Positions 1-8,535 of a stretch of 64,000 nucleotides of DNA are shown here, piece after piece. The notes under the pieces are model-generated. The model was given only the letters and a program-made list of their open reading frames with translations, did not search any database and was not told where the DNA came from. The stretch's first letter is position 1; every line of letters begins with the position of its first letter. Made by a program: the position numbers and the translations under genes. Origin of the DNA: an uncultured Nitrospirota bacterium (GTDB lineage Bacteria; Nitrospirota; Nitrospiria; Nitrospirales; UBA8639); NCBI GenBank assembly GCA_937139405.1, contig CAKZPV010000031.1:1-64000 (forward strand). Reading direction: 5' to 3'.

Positions 1-110
1 ACTTCGATGACGGGTTGCAACGCAGTCAAAGCCAACGCCTTATCTGCTAATGCCACGGCCGCCACGGTCCCCGCAGAAACCTTTAAAAATTGCCGTCTAG
101 AGATAAACAT
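1..110 (-). CDS. Tat-exported protein, N-terminal fragment
   Basis: This is the first 36 codons of a gene that runs off the left edge. The start at 110 follows a GGGAGGA ribosome site about 8 bases away, while the nearby in-frame-looking ATG at 113 hits a stop after five codons. Residues 4-10 read SRRQFLK, a twin-arginine (Tat) motif, followed by an Ala/Val-rich hydrophobic stretch and an ALA-like cleavage region. Such signals export folded cofactor proteins, and in this phylum often molybdopterin or iron-sulfur oxidoreductases. The family cannot be fixed from 36 residues. Confidence 0.75.
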   Translation of the reverse strand, partial: MFISRRQFLKVSAGTVAAVALADKALALTALQPVIE

Positions 111-387
111 TCATTAATCCTCCCTATTGATGATAGCAGTGACTCAAAGAAGCATTTTCAACTCTGTATAAATTACTCCACCTCATCTCTCGCCACTCGT
201 CTCTTTCCGTTTAAAAACTGCTTAATGGTTTGTGTGTTAGGAAATATTTTGGCATCTTGATGATTCCATTCCATGGTCATTGAGTATGTGCAATCACCAT
301 TCCTAACTTCACCAAAACCTCAAAAACGATTAAGCCTATGATTCACAATGACAAATAAGACACTCGTGGTTTCCCTTCAAAAAAACT

Positions 388-437
388 ACCCGCAAGTTTT
401 TGGAATAATTCTGATTTTACCCGCAAGTTTTTGCGGG
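388..437. repeat. 15-bp direct repeat, second copy in a hairpin
   Basis: The 15-mer ACCCGCAAGTTTTTG occurs at 388-402 and 419-433, 31 bases apart. The second copy continues into CGGG, so CCCGCAA (420-426) can pair with TTGCGGG (431-437) around a GTTT loop. There is no T tract after it, so it is not a standard terminator. Confidence 0.55.
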
Positions 438-694
438 CAGAATTTACTCAAACATTTCAACATGTGCCTTCCTGCATGCAATTGGTTTCATGTAGATTTC
501 CTCGCTGAGAGGAAACTTTCTTCAACGCACCAGTGGCAAAATATCGAAACAGCACAAAAATTACTGAGAATAATTTTCTTGTTCCGTTGTATTTTTTTGT
601 GAATAGTTTTTAGAAATAACCAACAAAATAGAGGGAAAAGGAAAAGAATCCAAAGAAAAACGGTTTGTGGTTTTATCGAGAAAGGAGGAAAATT

Positions 695-730
695 ATGTGC
701 TCGCAGATGAAGAAAACGGTAGGAGACTGA
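695..730 (+). other. 11-codon ORF behind a consensus ribosome site
   Basis: AAAGGAGG at 681-688 sits about 6 bases before an ATG at 695, one of the best Shine-Dalgarno sequences in the window. The frame stops after 11 residues (MCSQMKKTVGD). It could be a leader peptide or the start of a gene that has since decayed. Nothing downstream supports either option strongly. Confidence 0.25.
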
Positions 731-1486
731 ATAGCCTCGCGAATGGGCTTACTGGAAAAAACTCGCTCTTATGAGTAAAGTTAATGCAACACCATGGGAT
801 GTAAATGAGAAGCATTCCAAAGTCCTAAAATCATTTCTCATGTGCAGACCACCTCTGTTTAAACCTGAAATCCCCGACCAACAAATAGACGAAAGTTGAC
901 GACCTGGAAAAGAATGCCCCGACACCTAAAAGTCTATAAGCGAAGCTACAGCTATCCAAAATTCGTTGCAGTTAAGACAGGGAGTTGAACCCCACATCAC
1001 TCTGTCGTTTCGTAGATATTCATGCAAAGTCCTACTATCACTTCAAAATTATGAAATGGCATGGAAAGACATGGTGATAGTTCGTTCGGCAAAGGCAACT
1101 GATCAATTACACGAAACTCTTGAGATGTGCGAGAACTCCTCAAAACACAATGCCTAGTCATTGTTGAGGAAAAACAAACACTCAGGGTAGGTTTAGGGTT
1201 CAGCCACCCCGCAAACCTTGGTTCATGTGGAAATTCTGGTCGGCGTGTTCAAAAATGGATCAGGAAACGTTTAACGGACCGCCAAAGACAATCTTAAGGA
1301 ATCACACGAAGTAGCTACCAGGAAAAACGAATGCTTCTCTTGCCCAGACAGACTTTAGTAGGTAGTTGTAAGGCAAATCGATGGGGACTATGACACGTTC
1401 TCTGGGCTGTTAATAATTAATGCCTTGGCTCAGAATCGTTCGGATCTCTACGGCTCTTGCGGATTTGGATGGGTGTGTCGAAAAAT

Positions 1487-2016
1487 TCAAAAGACTTCTA
1501 TTTCACATTCTGGGCAATACCCATGAGAGAAATTTGCTTCTGAGTGTTGCGTGATATAGCTTTCCAGTCTTTGCCAAATTCCACTCTTGTCTCGTATTTT
1601 TTACAATCCAGACAAATTGGGAGGATACCTTCTAAAGAGCGAATCTGTTGAAGAGCTGATTCTCGTTGATTTCGAAGTTGGTTGTGATAGTAACTCAAGA
1701 TAGCGGTCACCCAAATTGCAAACAGAGCCAGACCACGATTGGCCAAGACTTTCCAATTAATAGTATCAATCTCTGGAGAGTAGAATATGCCGAACACCGT
1801 CAGTAGAGAACAAATAATGCTGACCGTAATTAATGTGAATTTTAGCGGCAAGAAGGCCGCTAGTAGAACTGGCGCGATGTACGGTACGCCTCCTGCGACG
1901 CCAACAGGGACAAATACGTCTATGATAACAGTACCAATGATCAATACAATACAAAGGGGAAGAAGCCAACTGAACCATTGAGAATTGTTCTTATGTGGTA
2001 GGTTTATCGAATCCAT
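1487..2016 (-). pseudogene. membrane protein with Cys-motif tail, frameshifted near its 3' end
   Basis: The start at 2016 is preferred over 2058 because GAGAGG precedes it closely. The product has about four membrane helices in residues 15-125, of the kind found as N-terminal sensor modules in kinases. A short coiled linker then leads to a tail beginning LPICLDCKK. In proteins with this tail, LPIC-x2-CKK is normally followed some 30 residues later by SHG-[VIY]-CP-[ED]-C. The uninterrupted frame here instead ends QISLMGIAQNVK at 1498. Removing one TC from the CTCTC run (plus-strand GAGAGA, 1525-1530) restores QISHGYCPECEIEVF with a stop at 1487-1489. The second Cys pair is therefore out of frame. 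This may be decay, a phase-variable tract or a sequencing error. Confidence 0.7.
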
Positions 2017-2221
2017 GTACCTCTCTTCAAATAAACGAAAAATAATTTGAAAAACCACAAACTTTTTTAGCTAATCAATTGGATACTAAGATTCACAAGG
2101 CTCCAACATTGACAATTCGTTTTCAAATTTTCTGTTGTGAGTGGTTTTGAAATTTTACCGCTCAGTTTCGGAATAATCCATCAATAAATGATGAAAACCA
2201 AAACCCGGAACAGCACAATAC

Positions 2222-3745
2222 GTGGACATCATTAAAAGAAATTATCAGGCTTTGTTAGCTGTTGCCATTGAACTGAACTCACAACGAGATACTCAGAGTC
2301 TTTGGCAAACTATCACGGAACAGATGACGAAGGTCATTCCCTGGGCCCGGGTGAGTGTCACGCTTTTTGACCGCGAAACTGATGGTTTCAAATTTTATGT
2401 CGTGACCACAACAATGGCGAACGTGGTGTTGCAGCGAGATGCGGTCATCCCTAGGGAGGGAAGTGGAATGGGGTGGGCCTATGAGCATCAAGCCATGCAT
2501 ATCCGCCCTCGCTTACGGGAAACACAGGTCTTTCTAGAAGACCCATGGTATGTGGAAGAAGGCTTGGGCCGGATAATCAATGTTCCACTTCTGGTCAAAA
2601 AGACCTGTATTGGTATTCTGAATATTGGGAGTGTGGATTCTGGGGAACTCGATCCTGTTGATGAGGAGTTTCTGGCCCAAGTCGCGATGCAAATGGCCTA
2701 TGCCATTGATCATGTCCAGGCGTACGAACAGATTGACCGTTTAAGGAAGCAACTCACGAAAGAAAATGTGTATCTCACAGAAGAACTCCGTTTCACAAAG
2801 AATCTTGGAAACTTTGTAGGAAAGAGCCAGATATTCCAACAGGTCTTGGAACTCGCGAGAGATGTGGCGTCAACTCCGGCCACTGTGTTGATCACGGGTG
2901 AAACCGGAACGGGTAAAGAGCTGTTGGCTCAAGCCATTCATGATTGGAGTCCTCGGAAACAGAAACCCATGGTTCGAGTCAATTGTGCTGCCTTTCCCGC
3001 CGGATTAGTCGAGAGCGAACTCTTCGGCCACGAAAAAGGAGCGTTTACTGGAGCCGATCATCGCCGTGAAGGCCGCTTTGAGTTGGCGCAGGACGGGACG
3101 CTGTTTTTGGATGAAATTGGGGAAATGCCCTTGGAAACTCAGGCTAAACTGCTCCGCGTGCTTCAAGATGGAATGGTGGATCGATTGGGTGGAAAACAGC
3201 CGATACCCGTGGATGTCCGTGTGATTGCAGCCACGAATGCTAATTTACCTCAAGCGGTCAAAGAAGGAAAATTTCGGAGTGACCTGTTTTATCGGCTCAA
3301 TGTGTTTCCCATCGGAATTCCGCCCCTCAGAAATCGCCCAGAAGATATTCCGTTATTGGCACGACACTTTCTTGAGCAGTCCCGTCCAAAACTCAATCGT
3401 TCGTTCGACGAGATTGAACCAGATTCCCTTGATCGCATGATTCAGTACAGTTGGCCAGGCAACGTTCGTGAGCTAGAAAATGTCATTGAACGAGCCATGA
3501 TTGTCTCGAAGGGACACCGTTTACGTATTGAGCAACGGTTCTTGACGCCTGACGAATCTGATTCTTTTCCCTCTTCGCAGACCACGCTGCAAGATGTAGA
3601 ACGACATCATATTGCCTCCACCCTGGCTTCAACAAATTGGCAAATCGAGGGGCCAGGTGGCACCGCACAACAACTCGGTATAGCCCCCAGTACACTTCGA
3701 AGTCGCATCAAAAAGCTTGGCCTTCAACGCCCTACGCGTTCCTGA
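2222..3745 (+). CDS. sigma-54-dependent transcriptional activator with GAF domain
   Basis: This is an enhancer-binding protein of the NorR/FhlA type. A GAF sensor domain (about residues 10-165) is followed by a short coiled coil (165-190). The AAA+ core carries Walker A GETGTGKE (226-233), the sigma-54 contact loop GAFTGA (273-278) and Walker B LFLDE (ending 298). A Fis-type helix-turn-helix closes the protein (about 465-500, with TAQQLGIAPSTLRSRI). There is no receiver domain, so it probably responds to a ligand or redox state through GAF rather than to a kinase. The start is GTG at 2222, with no strong ribosome site. A GG-N10-GC element lies about 200 bases after the gene, before the 4048 gene, making that gene a candidate target. 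Confidence 0.92.
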   Translation: MDIIKRNYQALLAVAIELNSQRDTQSLWQTITEQMTKVIPWARVSVTLFDRETDGFKFYVVTTTMANVVLQRDAVIPREGSGMGWAYEHQAMHIRPRLRETQVFLEDPWYVEEGLGRIINVPLLVKKTCIGILNIGSVDSGELDPVDEEFLAQVAMQMAYAIDHVQAYEQIDRLRKQLTKENVYLTEELRFTKNLGNFVGKSQIFQQVLELARDVASTPATVLITGETGTGKELLAQAIHDWSPRKQKPMVRVNCAAFPAGLVESELFGHEKGAFTGADHRREGRFELAQDGTLFLDEIGEMPLETQAKLLRVLQDGMVDRLGGKQPIPVDVRVIAATNANLPQAVKEGKFRSDLFYRLNVFPIGIPPLRNRPEDIPLLARHFLEQSRPKLNRSFDEIEPDSLDRMIQYSWPGNVRELENVIERAMIVSKGHRLRIEQRFLTPDESDSFPSSQTTLQDVERHHIASTLASTNWQIEGPGGTAQQLGIAPSTLRSRIKKLGLQRPTRS

Positions 3746-3950
3746 CTAAGATCCCTACCCCCAGTTCTTCATTTCTGGATCATCGTTCCAGGCTCAAATT
3801 CCTATCACCCACCTTATATCGTGGCTTGTGCGCACGAAGCCACCACCATTGATCGTGGGAAGTCACCACGCGTTTGAACTTCTTCTGACCAACAGTTCGT
3901 AACCCATTCATTGTATTGATGTTTGACTCGTCAGCTTTGAAACGTGAACA

Positions 3951-3967
3951 AGGCATGATAGCTGCAA
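3951..3967 (+). promoter_or_regulatory. candidate sigma-54 (-24/-12) promoter
   Basis: AGGCATGATAGCTGCAA has GG (3952-3953) and GC (3964-3965) separated by exactly 10 bases, with CA after GG and AA after GC, as in TGGCAC-N5-TTGCA. Initiation would fall near 3977, about 70 bases before the 4048 start. The sigma-54 activator is the gene just upstream. The match outside the GG/GC core is only partial. Confidence 0.45.
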
Positions 3968-4047
3968 AACTACTGAGGTAACTCGCTGAACGATAAAAAG
4001 TATCTTCGAGTTTTCTGAAGCAACTTTTATTCACAAAGGAGGATCTC

Positions 4048-4884
4048 ATGACGACATCTCGTATTCCTATCGACCCAAACAGTGGTCTCAAGAGATTATC
4101 TTTTGGCGTGCATCTTTTTCTGGCTCTGGCGATACTCGCATTGGTGTTGCCGACATCAGGGGTGAAGGCCAATGAAACCTCCGGAGAAACGCATCATGAC
4201 CTGATCTCAGGAGACCGAACAATTTTTGGGACCGTTCTGGAAGTTCGTAGCGGTCAATACAAGGTTTATACCGGAGCGGGGCAAGACCGGTTTATCCCGG
4301 TAAAAATGCGCAAGGACAAGGGGCTTCCTGACCTGAAGAAAGGAGATCGAATCACGATCAGCCTCAATGATCAGAATCTTATCATTGATGTACATCTGGT
4401 CGGAGAGGCAAGCCACCATCGCATCATCAAGGGACAACTTGCTCAATCATTGAACACAGGCCATAGCAAGGCGGTGATTCTCACCAAAGCGGGGCAACAA
4501 GAACCGTATTTTATCCGACCTCTTGCGAGGAGTAAGGTCGCGTCTATTCCGGTCGGAATCGACGCCATCTTTCTGATCGATGAAATCAATACGATCATCG
4601 ATATCACATACGCAAGCAAGGAAGAGGCTAATCACGCATCACACTTTAGCAATCAAAAGTCTCCACTCAAAGGCAATTTCCGGCAGGTCACAGGAGTCAT
4701 TGTGACATCCTTGAACAACAATATGATTTCCATCAGAACAGACAAGGGTCAGGAGGAACACTTTGAGGTCCGTCAACTCATTCAACAAAAGATGGAAGGA
4801 TTATTACAAGGTCAAACGGTGGTGCTGTTTGTCGATCAAGATAATATGGTCACCGATATCTCAAGTCGGTACTTTAAGGGTTAG
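4048..4884 (+). CDS. secreted protein with three similar small beta domains
   Basis: An AAAGGAGG site 7 bases before the ATG fixes the start. Residues 20-42 form a signal or anchor helix ending near VKA. The mature part divides into three units of about 65 residues beginning GTVLEVRSGQYKV, IKGQLAQSLNTGHSK and VTGVIVTSLNNNMIS. Each runs to a [IV]-x-D-[IV] strand (IIDVHL, IIDITY, VTDISS). This layout is typical of small OB-like (DUF5666-type) barrels, but no ligand motif is visible and the function is unknown. It sits 43 bases before the CBS gene, probably in one transcript, behind a candidate sigma-54 promoter. Confidence 0.8.
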   Translation: MTTSRIPIDPNSGLKRLSFGVHLFLALAILALVLPTSGVKANETSGETHHDLISGDRTIFGTVLEVRSGQYKVYTGAGQDRFIPVKMRKDKGLPDLKKGDRITISLNDQNLIIDVHLVGEASHHRIIKGQLAQSLNTGHSKAVILTKAGQQEPYFIRPLARSKVASIPVGIDAIFLIDEINTIIDITYASKEEANHASHFSNQKSPLKGNFRQVTGVIVTSLNNNMISIRTDKGQEEHFEVRQLIQQKMEGLLQGQTVVLFVDQDNMVTDISSRYFKG

Positions 4885-4927
4885 TAAAAAATTTGTCTCA
4901 ACTACCCCCCAAACAAAGGAGATCAAT

Positions 4928-5359
4928 ATGACCACTCAAGGCGTTCCAGAAGAAGGATTGACGACCGTGGGACAAATTGTGAGCACCAATACATTATGTT
5001 TTCACCCTTGGCGAAACGGAGAGTCTGTTGCCATCGCATTACTATCCTCGCACACGGCAGGTGCTCCGGTGGTAGACGATGAAGGACATTATCTTGGGTT
5101 TATCAATGAGTTTGATGCCCTCCGAACTCTCGACGAGGGAAAAGACCTCGACGCACTTACTGCGAAAGACATCATGCGCAAGGATCGGCTAGTCGTGACA
5201 GGCTCAACAACGATCGCTGAAGCCGCAAAACTGATGGAAGAGCATCACGTGGTAAATTTACCGGTTGAAAGTGACGGGATCGTGACCTATTCAGTTTCCC
5301 GACATGATCTTCTACGAGCGCGGATCGGCCTGGGCGTCGGCATGGGACTTGACTCGTAA
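4928..5359 (+). CDS. CBS-domain pair protein
   Basis: The start at 4928 is chosen because AAAGGAG lies 7 bases upstream. A longer open frame begins at 4763 but overlaps the previous gene. The 143-residue product is essentially two CBS motifs (about residues 10-72 and 76-136), containing the strand patterns GAPVVDDEGHYLGFI and VVNLPVESDGIVTYSVS. Paired CBS motifs form a Bateman module that binds adenine nucleotides or similar ligands. With no attached enzyme or channel, this is likely a stand-alone sensor or regulator. It probably shares a transcript with the secreted protein upstream. Confidence 0.85.
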   Translation: MTTQGVPEEGLTTVGQIVSTNTLCFHPWRNGESVAIALLSSHTAGAPVVDDEGHYLGFINEFDALRTLDEGKDLDALTAKDIMRKDRLVVTGSTTIAEAAKLMEEHHVVNLPVESDGIVTYSVSRHDLLRARIGLGVGMGLDS

Positions 5360-5384
5360 AAATGAGGCTGATCCACAGATATCA

Positions 5385-6016
5385 GATATAAGGAGCATAC
5401 GAAACTTGCTCACGGCGCCACTCTTTCCCCGAACAGGGGTGTGTTCAGAGTGGGAAAATGGTCGATGGAGCCTTTGCCCGGAAAATGCTGGTCGTTCGTA
5501 TTACAACATCCACTTTATCGAAACCCAGATTGAGATAACCGCAAAGCAGGGAGATCAAGCTGCGGTGGTCGATTCCAAGGGGTTGATTTTTGTGGCGCAT
5601 GAAGAGGAAGAGGCCATTCAAGGAAACAATGATCTGAAGCTCCCCTTGGTCTTTCGTGCCAATATCTATGATTGTGTGGATTATGTTCTGCCGAGTGAAT
5701 GCGAAGACGACGACATTACAAATTTTCAATCCTCAAAAATCAATACTCATTTCCATTTCGTGCAATTCGATACACAATCCTCGGACGGCGTGATTACGGG
5801 AATGTCCTATGAGCAATCCGTCCGCCCGTTTACCATGCTAGAGAAACCATCAAGAAATGGACTGCCAGTACCCATAAATACCGTACTACTTGAGCAAGCC
5901 AAAACAGGGAGACTTAAGCATGCGAGTCTCCAATGCCGGGCAATACCATCATGACACCCTTCTTCTGGTTGGAGCAGACAACGTTGAAGGCAATGAAATA
6001 CGTCAGTCTGCAATGA
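5385..6016 (+). pseudogene. remnant of a multicopper-oxidase-like protein, frameshifted
   Basis: An open frame to 5954 has no ribosome site, and its first residues overlap the end of the CBS gene in another frame. The reliable part reads as the middle of a larger protein. It includes FRANIYDCVDYVL followed by KINTHFHFVQFDTQSSDG, a His-x-His pattern like the copper sites of multicopper oxidases. At about 5895-5925 the sense switches to the +1 frame, which continues RVSNAGQYHHDTLLLVG and NVEGNEIRQ before losing coherence. Both ends and the frame are missing, so this is a decayed internal fragment. The family call rests on motif recall, not a search. Confidence 0.55.
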
Positions 6017-6146
6017 TTCGGCCTTTTTGTACGGTGCCCGGCATAGGCGCGGAGAAGCAGGGGTTTTGGCTTCCCCGTCCTATCCCACATTCAAGAAGGA
6101 TTAATTCCTATCACACTTCATGGATTTATTATTGATGGAGGACCGA

Positions 6147-7073
6147 ATGAGAAACACAGTGATACAAACTATTGGGATGACCTTGGGTATTTTGGGAATT
6201 TTTACAATCCCGGCGTGGTCCTATGAAGAAAGCCAGGTCGAACAAGGTGGAACGATTCGTGGGCAGGTCACCTTGGCCGGTGGAATGCCTAAAGCCATGG
6301 CCTTTAATCTGGTGACGATTCCAGATCCAGTATTTTGTGGAAGGATTTCAACCGGCACAGGATGGCGTATTGTTGAGGACTTTATTGTTGGATCTCAGGG
6401 GGCCCTAAAGGATACTGTCGTAATGCTCAAGGGCATAAGAAAGGGAAAAAATTTTGAATTGCCGAAGGTAACAATTGAGGCCAAGGATTGCGACTTTCTT
6501 CCTTTTGTCAATGTCATGAAAGATCAAGATGAATTGACTGTTATTAATATGGATCCAGTAGAACATGACATTCAAGGATATGAGACTGCCCGTGAGCGTG
6601 GTGCCAGGGTCTTGTTTAATCGCCCTCTTCCAATGAATCCGTTTCATAAAGTATTGAATATGGTCAATAGCCATGATCATTTACCTGGCAAACCTATGGT
6701 CGAGAAAATCCATTTACAAAAAGAACGAAATATCTTTGTGATGCAATGTGGATTTCATCCTTACATGTTTTCATGGGGAATCGTTGTAGAAAATCCGTAT
6801 TACGCGATTACCACTCAAGATGGTCAATTCGAAATATCCGATATTCCGCCCGGAACTTACACCTTAACCGCTTGGCATGCAGGCATGAAAAAGTATTTAC
6901 ACCGTGAAGTCACCATTGAACCAAATAGGACGATCTCTGTGAATTTTGAATATCAATCTCCAATCGGCCGTCGTAGTGTTCACGAAATGCAAGAAAATCC
7001 TCACTTTGGATTAGAAATTTTAGGGGAAAATGTGGAGATCACTCCCTCTCTGCGTCTTCAAGAGTCCTCGTGA
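6147..7073 (+). CDS. periplasmic cupredoxin-like protein with carboxypeptidase-regulatory-like domain
   Basis: GGAGG 6 bases upstream supports the ATG at 6147 over an in-frame ATG at 6120. A signal peptide ends near PAWS. The middle of the protein carries EHDIQ and MQCGFHPYMFSWG, a spaced His and Cys-x2-His-x2-Met set that fits a type-1 copper site. The C-terminal third contains a CarboxypepD_reg-like sandwich (GQFEISDIPPGTYTLTAWHAG). It is probably an exported copper or electron-transfer protein. It follows the multicopper-oxidase-like remnant, so the two may once have formed a copper locus. Confidence 0.75.
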   Translation: MRNTVIQTIGMTLGILGIFTIPAWSYEESQVEQGGTIRGQVTLAGGMPKAMAFNLVTIPDPVFCGRISTGTGWRIVEDFIVGSQGALKDTVVMLKGIRKGKNFELPKVTIEAKDCDFLPFVNVMKDQDELTVINMDPVEHDIQGYETARERGARVLFNRPLPMNPFHKVLNMVNSHDHLPGKPMVEKIHLQKERNIFVMQCGFHPYMFSWGIVVENPYYAITTQDGQFEISDIPPGTYTLTAWHAGMKKYLHREVTIEPNRTISVNFEYQSPIGRRSVHEMQENPHFGLEILGENVEITPSLRLQESS

Positions 7074-7299
7074 GACAATTCAACCTTCATCACGTTCATA
7101 TCTCATTTTTGTAATTCCTCTGAACCATTACAGCCCACTCCAATTCATTTTATGAGCAATCGCACAGCGATCAGCGGCAACGTTCAACATCTAAGATGTA
7201 CAGGACGTCGTTTTAAGGCACATGGTTCACGTGAAGCAATCGGTTGAAAGAAATGGATAATGGACTTAGAAAACTAATTCGTCATAGGGACACGCAAAG

Positions 7300-8181
7300 T
7301 TGGAAGAACAAAAGAAATACGAGCACAAGCTGATAAATGGCAAAATTGTTGCTGCAGAGATACGGAATAATTGTGCATCAAAAGTTGTACGCCATAGAAA
7401 AGAAACAGGAAAGAGTCCTTGCCTCGCAACGGTACTTGTCAGTGATGACTCTCGGTCACTGAATTATATACGGATGAAGCATGCGCAGTGCCATGAATTA
7501 GGAATAATAACTCGTCATATTTCACTTCCGATTACTACAACGACGGCTACATTGGTCAGTACAGTAGAGACACTTTCAGAAGATCCAGACGTTCATGGAA
7601 TATTCTTGCAATATCCATTGCCTGCCCAGATAAATGCATATTTAGCATTTAATGCGATTGCACCTGAAAAGGATGTTGACGGGTTGACCGTGCATTCGTT
7701 TGGGACCATGGCATACGGTGCTTCTGGGTTTCAAAGCTGTGCAGCCTATGGAATTATGCGGCTCCTGGCGACGTATGGAGTTAATCCAAAAGGGAGCCAT
7801 GCCGCTGTAATCACGCAAAATCCAGCATTTGGGAATCCTATGTGCATGCTACTTCTGGCTGGTGGCGCAACAGTGACTTATTGCCAAGATCGGATTCAAG
7901 ACCTACCCAATCATACAGGAAAGGCAGATATCGTGGTGGTTGCTGTCAATCAACCAAAACTCGTAAGAGGAGCCTGGATAAAAAAAGGGGCCGTGGTATT
8001 AGATGCAGGTTGCAATACAGGAAATATTGGTGATGTCGATTTTCACACGGCCGCAGTAAGAGCATCACTGATTGCGCCTGTCCCAGGCGGCGTGGGACCG
8101 GTAACCATCGCACTCTTGCTCGAACAGACAGCCGACGCTGCCATTCAACAGCGATGGCGCGCGCCATTTAACAATTTATGA
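7300..8181 (+). CDS. folD: divergent FolD: methylene-THF dehydrogenase/cyclohydrolase homologue
   Basis: FolD normally oxidises methylene-tetrahydrofolate with NADP and hydrolyses the methenyl form in the cytosol. The 293-residue length fits. Conserved features include INGK near the start, Tyr56/Lys60 (YIRMK, the catalytic Y-x3-K), QYPLP for QLPLP, KDVDG (Asp125/127) and VPGGVGPVTIA. Two normally invariant motifs are changed: the CTP-x-G segment is CAAYG, and the GRSxxVGxP nucleotide motif reads TQNPAFGNP. It may be a specialised or partly inactive paralogue. The start is TTG at 7300 with AGGGA about 10 bases before. It is 226 bases after the previous gene and appears to be transcribed alone. 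Confidence 0.8.
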   Translation: MEEQKKYEHKLINGKIVAAEIRNNCASKVVRHRKETGKSPCLATVLVSDDSRSLNYIRMKHAQCHELGIITRHISLPITTTTATLVSTVETLSEDPDVHGIFLQYPLPAQINAYLAFNAIAPEKDVDGLTVHSFGTMAYGASGFQSCAAYGIMRLLATYGVNPKGSHAAVITQNPAFGNPMCMLLLAGGATVTYCQDRIQDLPNHTGKADIVVVAVNQPKLVRGAWIKKGAVVLDAGCNTGNIGDVDFHTAAVRASLIAPVPGGVGPVTIALLLEQTADAAIQQRWRAPFNNL

Positions 8182-8535
8182 TGTGACAATTTCCATATTC
8201 TCTTGATGTTCGTTAGTAAGATTAGGACAAGAAAAGTGACGAGACCCTACACTCTCTAGCTGATTATCGGTGGCACCAGCATCGAGTCATTGATAGCAGT
8301 AGTCATCATTTGTAGCCTAATTCTTTCATCCAGATCACAAGTATGTTAGACAGTTCAAGGATAGGATGGCATATTGGGCAATCTGGAATTCCAATTCCTA
8401 TTGAGAAGTAATGACAAGCCTTTTCGACCGTCATTTTTTTTGGTTTCTGTTTAACTACTATATTTCGCGGTAAAGACGCTTGAAAATTTCAGAAAATGGA
8501 ATCACCGTCGGATAGAGGAAAGAACAATTGTTCAC
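8182..8535. other. intergenic stretch, no gene seen
   Basis: I see no open frame with a ribosome site, no clear hairpin with a T tract and no repeat. It presumably carries the promoter of the broken ankyrin gene that follows. Confidence 0.4.

Larger units (their letters stand above)
111..1486. other. gene-poor 1.4 kb stretch
   Basis: No convincing gene lies here. The longest open frames (348-602 and 966-1157, both plus) lack ribosome sites and have compositions unlike secreted or cytosolic proteins. It holds the leader of the Tat gene, a direct repeat with a hairpin near 388-437, and a strong ribosome site with an 11-codon frame at 681-730. It may be eroded coding sequence. Confidence 0.5.

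Noticed and set aside
348-602. 84-codon plus-strand open frame
   Set aside because: No ribosome site, spans the direct-repeat hairpin and has a composition unlike a real protein.
960-1000. Minus-strand GGGGTTCAACTCCC, like a tRNA T-arm
   Set aside because: The stem needs two G-T pairs and no matching acceptor strand, anticodon arm or D-arm lies at the right distance.
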